Source of the DNA: UBA668 sp041394605 | GTDB taxonomy: Bacteria; Actinomycetota; Acidimicrobiia; Acidimicrobiales; Ilumatobacteraceae | Assembly (NCBI GenBank): GCA_041394605.1 | Contig: JAWKHX010000020.1 | Span: 1-64,000, forward strand | Direction: 5' to 3' | Length of the DNA stretch: 64,000 nucleotides | Made by a program: the position numbers and the translations under genes | Notes under the pieces: generated by a model | Databases searched by the model: none | Told to the model about the DNA's origin: nothing | Seen by the model: the letters and a program-made list of their open reading frames with translations, nothing else | Shown here: piece after piece, positions 24,018 through 32,295 of the stretch | Layout: every line of letters begins with the position of its first letter | How positions within the stretch are numbered: position 1 is the first letter of the stretch

Positions 24018-25148
24018 CTACTCCATCATGGATTCCACCCGCTGGACGGCCTCGATGAACTCCTCCACCATGTCCATCACCACGCGGGCGGCGGGCTTCG
24101 GCTCGTTCATCGAGCCGACGATCTGCCCGACGAAGTAGTTGGCCAGTTTGGCCGAACCGCTGGCGGGGTCGTGGGCGCCGCGGGCGATGCGCTCCTCCGC
24201 GGAGCCCACCAGCAGCGGCTGCAGCGGCATGGGCAGCGGGCCCGGCGAGTTGGGGCCCTCCCATTCCTCCGTCCAGGCGGACTTCAGCTGGCGGGCCGGC
24301 TTGCCGGTCTTGCTGCGCGAGCGCACCGTGTCCGACGAGCTGGCGGCAAGGAACTTCTGCTTCACCGTGGGGTGCGTCTCGGCCTCGTCGGTGGTGAGCC
24401 ACACCGAGCCGCACCACACTCCCTCGGCGCCGAGCGCCAGCGCCGCGGCCAATTGGCGGCCCCCGCCGATCCCGCCTGCCGCCAGCACCGGCACGGGGGC
24501 CACGGCATCCACCACCTCGGGCACCAGCACCATCGTGCCGATCTCGCCGGTGTGGCCGCCGGCCTCGCCGCCCTGGGCGATGATCACGTCCACCCCGGCC
24601 GCCACGTGACGCTGGGCGTGCACCGCCTTGCCGGCCAGCGCGCCAACGAGGATGCCCTGGTCGTGGGCCCGCTGCACCATGTCCGAAGGCGGGGTGCCGA
24701 GCGCGTTGACCAGCAGCTTGATCGGGTGGCCGAACGCGATCTCCATCATGTGTGACGCCAGCGAGTAGCTCATCGGCGGGGCGTCGCCCCGTGACGCGTC
24801 GCGTCGCGACTCGCCGAGCGGCGGCGGCACGTCGTAGCGCGTCAGCAGGTCCTCGAGGAAGTCCTTGTGGGCCTGGGGGATGCGATCGCGCAGTTGCGAC
24901 GCGGTGACCTCGCCCTCCGCCTTGCCCTCGTACTTGGCGGGCACGATGAGGTCCACCCCGAAGGGCTTGTCGCCGACCTGCTCCTTGATCCACGCCAGGT
25001 CGATGTCCAGCTGGGCCGGGGTGAGCGCTTCGGCGCCGAGCACGCCCATGCCGCCGGCCTTGGTGACGGCCGCGGCCACGTCGCGGCAGTGGGTGAAGGC
25101 GAGGATCGGGAACTCGATCCCGAACATGTCGCAGATGCGGTTCTTCAT
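24018..25148 (-). CDS. Nitronate monooxygenase-like FMN protein
   Basis: 376 residues of the NMO/2-nitropropane dioxygenase TIM-barrel family. The N-terminus KNRICDMFGIEFPILAF, the AQGGEAGGHTG glycine-rich FMN-phosphate loop and the VLAAGGIGGGRQLAAALALGA segment are diagnostic. It would oxidise propionate-3-nitronate or related nitronates using FMN and O2; many actinobacterial paralogues have unknown substrates. The ATG follows TAGTCT by exactly 6 nt (25155-25160, minus strand), so it is likely leaderless. It lies 9 nt downstream of the WS/DGAT gene and may be cotranscribed with it. Confidence 0.9.
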   Translation of the reverse strand: MKNRICDMFGIEFPILAFTHCRDVAAAVTKAGGMGVLGAEALTPAQLDIDLAWIKEQVGDKPFGVDLIVPAKYEGKAEGEVTASQLRDRIPQAHKDFLEDLLTRYDVPPPLGESRRDASRGDAPPMSYSLASHMMEIAFGHPIKLLVNALGTPPSDMVQRAHDQGILVGALAGKAVHAQRHVAAGVDVIIAQGGEAGGHTGEIGTMVLVPEVVDAVAPVPVLAAGGIGGGRQLAAALALGAEGVWCGSVWLTTDEAETHPTVKQKFLAASSSDTVRSRSKTGKPARQLKSAWTEEWEGPNSPGPLPMPLQPLLVGSAEERIARGAHDPASGSAKLANYFVGQIVGSMNEPKPAARVVMDMVEEFIEAVQRVESMME

Positions 25149-25157
25149 GGGCCGAGA

Positions 25158-26615
25158 CTAGGAGCGCCGCCGTCCCCGCTTCGTGCCGGACGCCCCGCCC
25201 GTTGAGGCCGCCGTCCGCTCGTCGGCCAGGGCCAGCAGCTCGGCCATCCCCTCGGCGATCCCGTCCGCCAGGCGCTGCACGTCGGGCACCGTGTCCCAGT
25301 CGCCCGTGACACCGAAGGCCACTTCGCCGTTGTACGACAGGATCGCCACGCCGGTACGCACACCCTGGGAGAGCGGCACGAAGGGGTAGTAGTGGCGCAT
25401 CAGCCGGCCGCACGCATACAGCGGGATCTGCGGGCCGGGCACGTTGGTGGTGACCGTGTTGATGCTGCGCTGCGGGGCGCGGCGCATCACGGTGACCGCA
25501 GTGCGCAGACCCACCGACAGCAGCACCGGAGGGGCGAACCCGGCCAGTTCGGCGAGCACGTTGCCGGCCACCGCCTGGTGGCTGTCCTTCAGGTCCTGCA
25601 TCTGGGCACGAATGGCCTGCAGCCGCTCCACGGGGTCCTCGATGCCCACCGGCAGCTCGGCGATCATCGCGCTGACCTGGTTGTTGTAGGTGTGGTCGCC
25701 CGACGTGCGCACGGACACCGGCACGAGCGTGCGGATCACCGTGCCCGCAGACTGTGGTCCCTGCAGCTCGCCACGGTGCACCAGCAGCTCGCGGAACCCC
25801 TTGGTGATGGCCGCCAGCACCACGTCGTTCACCGTGCCGCCCAACCCGGCGCACACCCGCTTCACTTCCGCCAGCGACGTGCAGGCGCACGCCCAGCGGC
25901 GGTGCGGGCCGATGGTGCCCTCGATGCTGAGCGGCACGTTGGGCGCCAGGCGGCGGCCGAGCGCCGTGGCGCCCTGCACCGTGGCGGCCAGTTCGCCGAC
26001 GATCCGCCGCGGCGTGCGCAGCCCGCGGCGCACCCAGCGACCCATCTCGGCCGGGCTGGCCATGGCGTCCGCCAGGGCGTCCACCACCAGCGCCGTGGGG
26101 GTGGGCTCGTCGGCCGGGCGCCAGTCGTCGGCCACCGGCGGCGAGCCCTCCGGGTTGGTGTCCAGCACCACAGCCATCAGGTCCGTGCCGCTGATGCCGT
26201 CGACCATGCAGTGATGCACCTTGGAGATCAGCGCCCACGTGCCGTCGGCCAGACCCTCCACCATCCAGGTCTCCCACAGCGGGCGGTTGCGGTCCAGCTG
26301 CTGGCTCATCAGCCGGCCCATCAGCCGGTGGAGGTCCTCGCGGGCGCCGGGCGGCGGGAGGGCCGTGTGGCGGATGTGGTAGTCGAGGCGGAAGTGGGGG
26401 TCGTCCACCCAGACGGGCCGGCCGACGGCGCCGGGCACGAAGCGCACCTTCTGGCGGTAGCGGGGCACCAGCGGCAGCTTGCCGCGGAACAACTCCACCA
26501 GATCTTCGTAGGCGGGCGCGGGCCCGTCGAAGATGGCACACGAGGCGATGTGCATATGGTTCACACCGTCCTCGACGTGCAGGAATGTTGCGTCGAGCGG
26601 GCTCATCCGGTCCAC
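25158..26615 (-). CDS. Wax ester synthase/diacylglycerol acyltransferase (WS/DGAT)
   Basis: About 485 residues. HHCMVDG is the conserved HHxxxDG acyltransfer motif. MSPLDATFLHVED at the N-terminus and the later NDVVLA and NVPGP motifs complete the bifunctional WS/DGAT pattern. It makes triacylglycerol or wax esters from acyl-CoA at the membrane or lipid-body surface. I prefer GTG 26615 because GGAGG lies 10 nt upstream and the reading VDRMSPLDA matches family N-termini; ATG 26606 is the alternative. The nitronate monooxygenase follows after 9 nt. Confidence 0.93.
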   Translation of the reverse strand: MDRMSPLDATFLHVEDGVNHMHIASCAIFDGPAPAYEDLVELFRGKLPLVPRYRQKVRFVPGAVGRPVWVDDPHFRLDYHIRHTALPPPGAREDLHRLMGRLMSQQLDRNRPLWETWMVEGLADGTWALISKVHHCMVDGISGTDLMAVVLDTNPEGSPPVADDWRPADEPTPTALVVDALADAMASPAEMGRWVRRGLRTPRRIVGELAATVQGATALGRRLAPNVPLSIEGTIGPHRRWACACTSLAEVKRVCAGLGGTVNDVVLAAITKGFRELLVHRGELQGPQSAGTVIRTLVPVSVRTSGDHTYNNQVSAMIAELPVGIEDPVERLQAIRAQMQDLKDSHQAVAGNVLAELAGFAPPVLLSVGLRTAVTVMRRAPQRSINTVTTNVPGPQIPLYACGRLMRHYYPFVPLSQGVRTGVAILSYNGEVAFGVTGDWDTVPDVQRLADGIAEGMAELLALADERTAASTGGASGTKRGRRRS

Positions 26616-26768
26616 GGGTCGTCCACCTCCGTGCGTCGCGGGCGTACCGGCATGGTCGCGCCGCGGCGCGCCTGCGGGCGAGGGCCGAACGTCACCCGGA
26701 CCTCCGGCAGTGACGGCGGGGACTTGCGGCCCGTGACCGCCGGCGCCGCCGCGGCGCACACTCGGGGT

Positions 26769-27872
26769 ATGGACACCGAGGCCCTCTTCGGGCGCAGCTT
26801 GCTGACCACCCACGACTGGTCGGTGACCGACCTGGACACGCTGCTGGCCGTGGCCGCCGCGCTGGAACTGTTGGACCGCGCCGGGGTGCGCACCGAGTTG
26901 CTGCCCGACGAACTGGCGTACGCGATGTTCTTCGACAACTCGACGCGCACGAAGTCCGCATGGGCCGGCGCGGCAGCACGGCTGGGCATGCAGCCGGTGA
27001 TCGTGGACGGCAGCAGCACCCAGGTGGCCCACGGCGAGACGGCCGAGGAGACCGGGGCGATGTTGGGCATGAACGCACACGCGCTGGGGGTGCGTCACGA
27101 CCTGATCCTCGGCGAGGGCAACGCGTTCATGCGCGATGTGCTGCGCGGGATCAGCGACTACCTCGGGGCCACCGGTGACCCGCGGGTGGTGCCGGTGGTG
27201 AACCTGCAGTGCGACGTGGACCATCCCACCCAGTCGCTCGCCGACCTGCTGTGGCTGCGCGAGCACTTCGGCGGCGACGTGGCCGGGCGGCGGATCACCG
27301 TGAGCTGGGCGTACTCACCCAGCTACGCCAAGCCGCTGTCCGTGCCGCAGGGCGTGGTGAGCCTGCTCACCCGCTTCGGCGCGCACGTCACGCTGGCCCA
27401 CCCGGAGGGGTACGACCTGCTGCCCGACCCGATGGCCTGGGCGGTGGAGGGCGCCGCCGCGTCGGGCGGTTCGTTCCGCGTCGCTCATGACATGGACGAC
27501 GCCTTCGCCGGCGCCGAGGCCGTGTACCCGAAGAGCTGGGGGCCGCTGGCCCTGATGACCGAGCGGGTGGCTGCCAACCGGGCCGGCGATCAGGCGGCGA
27601 TGAAGGACATCGAGCAGCGGGCGCTGGCCCACAACGCGCGTCACCGCGACTGGATCTGCGACGAGCGGCGGATGGACCTCACCCGCGATGCCCTGTACCT
27701 GCACTGCCTGCCGGCCGACATCGGCGCCGAGGTGACGCCCGGCGTGATGGGCCGCTTCCGGGTGCAGGTGGCCCGCGAGGCCAACAAGAAGGTGTACGTG
27801 ATCATGGCCATGCTGGCCGCGGCGAAGGTGCCGAACCTCGCCGGCCGCCTGGCGGCACTGGCCGGATCGTGA
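26769..27872 (+). CDS. ygeW: YgeW-family carbamoyltransferase
   Basis: 367 residues. The carbamoyl-phosphate motif is FFDNSTRTK (STRTK at 58-62). QVAHGETAEETGAMLG, LQCDVDHPTQSLAD, WAYSPSYAKPLSVPQGVV and HCLPADI follow the E. coli YgeW pattern segment by segment, not that of ordinary ornithine or aspartate carbamoyltransferase. YgeW-type enzymes are knotted carbamoyltransferases of incompletely known substrate, linked to purine and ureide catabolism. STRTK has Lys where STRTR is usual. A ygeY-like gene follows after 13 nt; no ygeX, hyuA, carbamate kinase or selenium gene is in view. Confidence 0.88.
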   Translation: MDTEALFGRSLLTTHDWSVTDLDTLLAVAAALELLDRAGVRTELLPDELAYAMFFDNSTRTKSAWAGAAARLGMQPVIVDGSSTQVAHGETAEETGAMLGMNAHALGVRHDLILGEGNAFMRDVLRGISDYLGATGDPRVVPVVNLQCDVDHPTQSLADLLWLREHFGGDVAGRRITVSWAYSPSYAKPLSVPQGVVSLLTRFGAHVTLAHPEGYDLLPDPMAWAVEGAAASGGSFRVAHDMDDAFAGAEAVYPKSWGPLALMTERVAANRAGDQAAMKDIEQRALAHNARHRDWICDERRMDLTRDALYLHCLPADIGAEVTPGVMGRFRVQVAREANKKVYVIMAMLAAAKVPNLAGRLAALAGS

Positions 27873-27885
27873 TCGGAGGCCCCCG

Positions 27886-29418
27886 ATGACCGACCCAATC
27901 CCGCTGGACACCCGAGTGGCCGAACTGGCCGACCGCTACCTGCCGCTCGCCGTGTCCGTGCTGAAGGAGGCCATCCGCATCCCGGCGGACGACCCCGACG
28001 ACCCGCACGCCGGGCTGTCCAACCACGAGGGCCACCGCCTGCGCTTCTTGCGCGGGGCCATCGTCGACCTCGGCGCGGTGGAGCGCGAAGACGACGTGGG
28101 GATCGACGAGTTCGGCAACCTGGTGTGGGCCGTGAGCGACCCGTTCGACGGGGTCGCGCCGGAGCACCGCCGGGTGATCATGCTCGATGGCCACAGCGAC
28201 ACCGTGCAGGCGTTGCGCAGCCAGTGGCACGAGAAGCTGGGTGGCGCGGTCGACCCCTACGACGGTCGCCACCCAGAGGTGCCGCTGGACCCCGCAGCCC
28301 TGCGCGCCCAACTCGGCTGGGTGCCACCCGAGGCGGAGTGGGAGCACCTGCTGTTCGGGCGTGGTGCCGCCGACCAGCTGGCGGGGGTGGTGTCGCAGGT
28401 CATCGCCACCAAGATCCTGCTGGAGCTGCGCGACGAGGGCGCCCTGCGCGGGTGCGTGGTGCGCGCCTATGCCACGGTCGCCGAGGAGGACAACGACGGC
28501 GGTGGCCCTCGCCACCTGGTGCGCGACGTGCTGCCCGGCGCCGCCGCCGACCTGGTGCCCGACGTGGTGATCCTCACCGAGGGCACGGGCGACGCGGTGA
28601 AGGGCGCGCTGGGCATCTATCGCGGCCAGCGCGGCCGGATGCAGATCGAGGTCACCGTCGTCGGCCGGTCGTGCCACGGCTCGATGCCCGCGCAGGGCCT
28701 GAACCCGCTGGAACACGGCGGTGCCATCCTCGCCGAAGCCGCGGCGCGACACGCCCGCGGCGAGGGCATGCTCGACCATCCCGTGGTCGGCCGTGGCACC
28801 CGCACGGCCAGCTGGGCGGTGCTGGACACGCCCAGCGACTGCGCCGTGCCCGACCGGTTCACGTTCCGCTTCGATCGCCGCCTCACGGTGGGCGAGACGC
28901 CCGAACAGGCCGTCGCCGAGATCGACGGCCTGGACGCGGTGGCTGCCGCCCGTGCCGCGGGGCTGGACGTGCAGGTGGCCGTCCCCCGCTACACCACACC
29001 CACCTGGACGGGCTGCCCGGTGGACAACGAGCAGGTCTACCCGGGGTGGATCACGCCCGACGACCACCCGGCCATCGCCGCGGCGGTGGAGGCCTACCGG
29101 CGAGTGGTGACCCCCTTCGTGCACGAACCCGACGGCGGAGCTCGTGGCGGCACGCTGCGGGCCGAGCCGCGGGTGGACACGTGGGTGTTCTCCACGGATG
29201 GCGTGGGCTTCCCCGTGGCGCTCGACGACGCCACCATCGCCGTGCCGGACGCCAAGCGCTGGGTGGTGTCCGGGACGGTGCGGCACCCGGCGATGTTCGG
29301 CATCGGCGCCGGCGTGGAGCAGAACACCCACCGCATCGGCGAGTTCGTGGACACCCGCGAACTGCGTCACGCGATCGCGGTGTTGGCCCGCTTCCCCAGC
29401 CTCTTCGCCGCAACCTGA
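27886..29418 (+). CDS. ygeY: YgeY-like M20 family metallohydrolase
   Basis: 510 residues of the M20 peptidase/deacylase family. Metal ligands are seen in DGHSDT, GRGAADQ and the catalytic EE pair in ATVAEEDNDGGG. YRGQRGRMQIEV, CHGSMPAQGLNPLEH, FRFDRRLTVGETPEQAVAEI and TPTWTG correspond closely to E. coli YgeY. It is about 100 residues longer, with an insertion between the first metal motif and GRGAADQ. GGAGG sits 5 nt before the ATG, and ygeW ends 13 nt upstream, so they form an operon. The stop codon lies inside the first unit of a 16-bp tandem repeat. Confidence 0.88.
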   Translation: MTDPIPLDTRVAELADRYLPLAVSVLKEAIRIPADDPDDPHAGLSNHEGHRLRFLRGAIVDLGAVEREDDVGIDEFGNLVWAVSDPFDGVAPEHRRVIMLDGHSDTVQALRSQWHEKLGGAVDPYDGRHPEVPLDPAALRAQLGWVPPEAEWEHLLFGRGAADQLAGVVSQVIATKILLELRDEGALRGCVVRAYATVAEEDNDGGGPRHLVRDVLPGAAADLVPDVVILTEGTGDAVKGALGIYRGQRGRMQIEVTVVGRSCHGSMPAQGLNPLEHGGAILAEAAARHARGEGMLDHPVVGRGTRTASWAVLDTPSDCAVPDRFTFRFDRRLTVGETPEQAVAEIDGLDAVAAARAAGLDVQVAVPRYTTPTWTGCPVDNEQVYPGWITPDDHPAIAAAVEAYRRVVTPFVHEPDGGARGGTLRAEPRVDTWVFSTDGVGFPVALDDATIAVPDAKRWVVSGTVRHPAMFGIGAGVEQNTHRIGEFVDTRELRHAIAVLARFPSLFAAT

Positions 29419-29524
29419 CCCCATCCCTCCCTGACCAGACCCCGCCCTGACCCCATCCCGCCCTGACCCCATCCCGCCCTGACCCCACCCCGCCCTGACC
29501 CCACCCCGCCCTGCCCTCACCCCA
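29413..29524. repeat. 16-bp minisatellite, seven units
   Basis: Seven head-to-tail 16-bp units of the type CCCTGACCCCATCCCG run from 29413 to 29524. Four are identical or differ at one base; the outer ones are degenerate. The first unit contains the ygeY stop codon. The array is not a CRISPR because there are no unique spacers. Confidence 0.9.
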
Positions 29525-29539
29525 CCCGTCGATGACGTC

Positions 29540-29622
29540 TGTGTCACGGCACAGCGTTCACAGTCACGGCACAGACATACGTACCTTCTGTGCCGTGACC
29601 GTGATGTCTGTGCCGTGACACA
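29540..29622. repeat. Nested inverted repeat, four copies of a 13-bp motif
   Basis: GTCACGGCACAGA-type motifs occur twice forward (29540-29554, 29563-29577) and twice inverted (29587-29599, 29605-29622). Outer arms TGTGTCACGGCACAG / CTGTGCCGTGACACA pair over 15 bp and inner arms over 13 bp. It lies between the converging 3' ends of ygeY and the AMMECR1 gene. It may be a bidirectional terminator or an intergenic repeat element. The rest of the 294-nt gap (29623-29712) holds no recognisable gene. Confidence 0.85.
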
Positions 29623-29712
29623 AAGGGGCGCGGCGGTGGGCGAGGGCGCGGCGCGCGGGCGGGGCGAGCGGTGCGACAGCGGGGGCGGGGCGCGGCTGGG
29701 GGCGAGCGAGGC

Positions 29713-30279
29713 TTAGGAGTGGAGGGTGCGGTAGCGCCAGGTGTGGATGCCGTCGGGCCACGAGTGATCGGGCAGGCCGGCCTTGCGCCACAGCGCGGCC
29801 ACCCAGGTTGCCGGGTCGGGCAACTCCTCCCACACGGAGGGCAGGAAGGTGGCTCGGTGGCGGCCGGCCTCCACCAGCAGGCCGTCCACCCCGGGCCGCA
29901 GGGCGGCGACCAGCGCGTCGTAGCCGCCCACGGTGAACGGCTCCATCGGCGTGAGGACGGACACCTCCACGGTGAGGTCGTCCAACTCGTCGGCGTCCAC
30001 CGGGGCGAAGCGTGGGTCGTGGAAGGCGGCGGCGCGGGCACGGTCCGCGGCGGCGAGCGCCAGTGGCAGTTGCGGCGTCATCGTGCCGATGCACCCGCGC
30101 AGCGCACCGTCGCGGCGGAGCGTGACGAACACCGCCCCGTCGCGGCGCAGCGCGGCCGGTTCCTCGGACGTCGCGGGGTCCCAATGGTGACGGTGGGCCA
30201 CGGCGTCCACGACGGCGCGGCGGGCGATGTCGGCCAGGCGGGCCAGTTCTGCCGGGGTGAGGTCGGTCGCTGCGTTCAT
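29713..30279 (-). CDS. AmmeMemoRadiSam system protein A (AMMECR1 domain)
   Basis: 188 residues. The AMMECR1 hallmark LRGCIG is present in FVTLRRDGALRGCIGTM, followed by AAAFHDPRFAPVDADELDDLTVEVSVLTP, matching the archaeal and bacterial homologues of human AMMECR1. The ATG overlaps the MEMO1-like stop (ATGA). The family's biochemical role is not established. In bacteria it occurs with MEMO1 and a radical SAM protein, as here, forming the so-called AmmeMemoRadiSam system. Confidence 0.93.
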   Translation of the reverse strand: MNAATDLTPAELARLADIARRAVVDAVAHRHHWDPATSEEPAALRRDGAVFVTLRRDGALRGCIGTMTPQLPLALAAADRARAAAFHDPRFAPVDADELDDLTVEVSVLTPMEPFTVGGYDALVAALRPGVDGLLVEAGRHRATFLPSVWEELPDPATWVAALWRKAGLPDHSWPDGIHTWRYRTLHS

Positions 30280-31082
30280 CGGATCGCGAAGCTCCCGTAG
30301 CCGACCACGCGGTCTTCCGGACCGGCCGTGTCGCCGGACGTCCGCAGGTCGAGGAGGCGGACACGTTGGCCGTGGCGCACGCACAGCTCGAGTACGGCCC
30401 TCACTCCGCTGACCCCGCACGCCTGCTCGCTGTCCAGGCTCTCCCATCGCAGGCCGACGATGGCTTCCGCGGTTGCCAGGTCGATGGCCTTCGCCTCACG
30501 AAGGGGGTGGTAGTGACTGAGGTCGGTGGACACCACCACCAGCGTTCCCTCCTCGGCCCACCACGGCGTGAGGGCATCGGCGATCGCTGCGGTGCCGGGG
30601 CCGCCGGCGATCACCGGCACCAGTTGCCATCCGGTGCCCAGCACCTGCTGCAGGAAGGGCAGGTGCACCTCCAGGCTGTGCTCCTCGGCGTGCGCCCGGT
30701 CGTCGACGACCACCCCGGGCCGGGCTGCCAGGGCGGCACACGCCTCGGTGTCCACCTCCACATGGCCGAGCGGGGTGGCCCACGCCGCCGCGCTGCTCAG
30801 CGCCAGCCCGCTCACCGGCGCCCGGTGCGGCACTCCCACCAGCACGACGCGGCGGATCTGCTGCCGCCAGGGGCGCACGACCGCGTAGGCAGTGGCGGCC
30901 ACCGGGCCGGAGTAGACGTAGCCGGCGTGGGGGGCGATCACTGCGACGGGCGGTCCGGTGGGAACCTGCGGTTCGTCGGGCGGGCGGGCCGCGGCCAGCA
31001 GGGCGTCGATCATCCTCGCCAGCACCGCCGGGTCGGCCGGGTAGAACGTGCCGGCCAGTGCGGGCGGTCGAACTCGTGTCAT
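30276..31082 (-). CDS. AmmeMemoRadiSam system protein B (MEMO1 domain)
   Basis: 268 residues of the MEMO1 family, related to extradiol dioxygenases. RPPALAGTFYPADP at the N-terminus, APHAGYVYSGPVAATAY, HAEEHSLEVHLPFLQ and STDLSHYHP carry the conserved histidines that bind metal in this fold. GGAAGG precedes the ATG. It overlaps the AMMECR1 start by four bases and begins 19 nt after the radical SAM stop, so the three genes form one operon. Human MEMO1 has been reported to bind iron/copper; the bacterial role is unknown. Confidence 0.93.
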   Translation of the reverse strand: MTRVRPPALAGTFYPADPAVLARMIDALLAAARPPDEPQVPTGPPVAVIAPHAGYVYSGPVAATAYAVVRPWRQQIRRVVLVGVPHRAPVSGLALSSAAAWATPLGHVEVDTEACAALAARPGVVVDDRAHAEEHSLEVHLPFLQQVLGTGWQLVPVIAGGPGTAAIADALTPWWAEEGTLVVVSTDLSHYHPLREAKAIDLATAEAIVGLRWESLDSEQACGVSGVRAVLELCVRHGQRVRLLDLRTSGDTAGPEDRVVGYGSFAIR

Positions 31083-31101
31083 CGCAACCACCTTCCAGTG
31101 C

Positions 31102-32229
31102 TCATACGGTGCGTGCCGGGGAGGCCGACGAGAGGCGAACGGGCCGCCGCCGCCGGCCCCATTCTCCCGGTGGACCCTCGAACACCCCGGCGACGGGGGC
31201 GCCGCACTCGGTGCAGTGCCCGTCGCCGGTGAGCCGGTAGGAGTCGATCTGGTACCAGTCGCGGACCACGGCGGGGGCACCACACTCGGGGCAGTGGGTG
31301 GTGCCGCCGGCGGTGTCGTGCACATTGCCGGTATAGACGTAGCGCAGCCCATTGGCCATCGCGATGCGCCGTGCCCGCGACAGCGTCGCCGGTGGCGTGG
31401 GCGGCACGTCGAGCATCTTGAAGTCCGGGTGGAACGCGCTGAAGTGCAGCGGCACGTCGGGGCCGAGGTGGTCGGCCACCCACGAGCTCAGCTGGGTGAG
31501 TTCGGCGTCGGAGTCGTTGTGGCCGGGGACCACCAGCGTGGTGACCTCCACCCACACCCCGTTGGCAACCAGCCACTCCAGCGTGTCCAGCACGGGCTGC
31601 AGGTGGCCGCCGCACACATGGCGGTAGAAGTCCTCGGTGAACCCCTTCAGGTCGATGTTGGCTGCGTCGATGCGGGAGAACAGTTCCGCCCGCGGCCCCT
31701 CTTGCACGTAGCCGGCGCTGACGGCCACGGTGCGCAGGCCGGCGGCGTGGCAGGCATCGGCGGTGTCGGCCGCGTACTCCAAGAACACCACCGGGTCGTT
31801 GTACGTGAAGGCCACGCTGGCGCATCCCTGAGCGAGAGCGGCGGCGGCGATGCCCTCAGGGCTGGCGGCATCCGCCAGGGTGTCCGTGCTGCGGCTCTTG
31901 GAGATGTCCCAGTTCTGGCAGAAGCGGCAGGCCAGGTTGCAGCCGGCGGTGCCGAACGACAGCACCGACGTGCCCGGCAGGAAGTGGTTCAGCGGCTTCT
32001 TCTCGATCGGGTCCACGCAGAACCCGCTGCTGCGCCCGTAGGTGGTGAGCACGATCTGGTCGCCTTCGCGGGCGCGGACGAAGCACAGCCCCCGCTGACC
32101 CTCCCGCAGCGAGCACTCGCGCGGGCACACGTCGCAGCGGATCCGCCCGTCGTCCAGGCGGGTCCACCACCGTGTCGGAAAGCTCGCTGGCGGCTGTTCC
32201 ACGCCTTCAGGATGCACCCTCCGGGGCAT
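31102..32229 (-). CDS. AmmeMemoRadiSam system radical SAM enzyme
   Basis: About 375 residues. An N-terminal cysteine set (CDVCPRECSLREGQRGLCFVR) precedes the radical SAM cluster motif CNLACRFCQNWDISKS, which binds a 4Fe-4S cluster and S-adenosylmethionine. A C-terminal zinc-ribbon-like region has two CPECGAP/CTECGAP motifs. It resembles pyruvate formate-lyase-activating enzymes, so glycyl-radical or other radical modification of a partner is possible. I choose ATG 32229; GTG 32202 is an alternative close to the conserved TRW..RLDDGR start. It is the first gene of the trio. Confidence 0.92.
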   Translation of the reverse strand: MPRRVHPEGVEQPPASFPTRWWTRLDDGRIRCDVCPRECSLREGQRGLCFVRAREGDQIVLTTYGRSSGFCVDPIEKKPLNHFLPGTSVLSFGTAGCNLACRFCQNWDISKSRSTDTLADAASPEGIAAAALAQGCASVAFTYNDPVVFLEYAADTADACHAAGLRTVAVSAGYVQEGPRAELFSRIDAANIDLKGFTEDFYRHVCGGHLQPVLDTLEWLVANGVWVEVTTLVVPGHNDSDAELTQLSSWVADHLGPDVPLHFSAFHPDFKMLDVPPTPPATLSRARRIAMANGLRYVYTGNVHDTAGGTTHCPECGAPAVVRDWYQIDSYRLTGDGHCTECGAPVAGVFEGPPGEWGRRRRPVRLSSASPARTV

Positions 32230-32295
32230 TCCGTACAGCGCCCTTGGTCCCACACCGGGCCGATCGTCGCGGACGCCGCGGGTTACCATCGGACG

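Noticed and set aside
26657..26670. 14-bp palindrome CGCGCCGCGGCGCG between WS/DGAT and ygeW
   Set aside because: Pure GC palindromes of this length are expected by chance in this composition; not placed at either promoter.
29413..29524. CRISPR array
   Set aside because: The 16-bp units are directly adjacent with no unique spacers and no cas genes.
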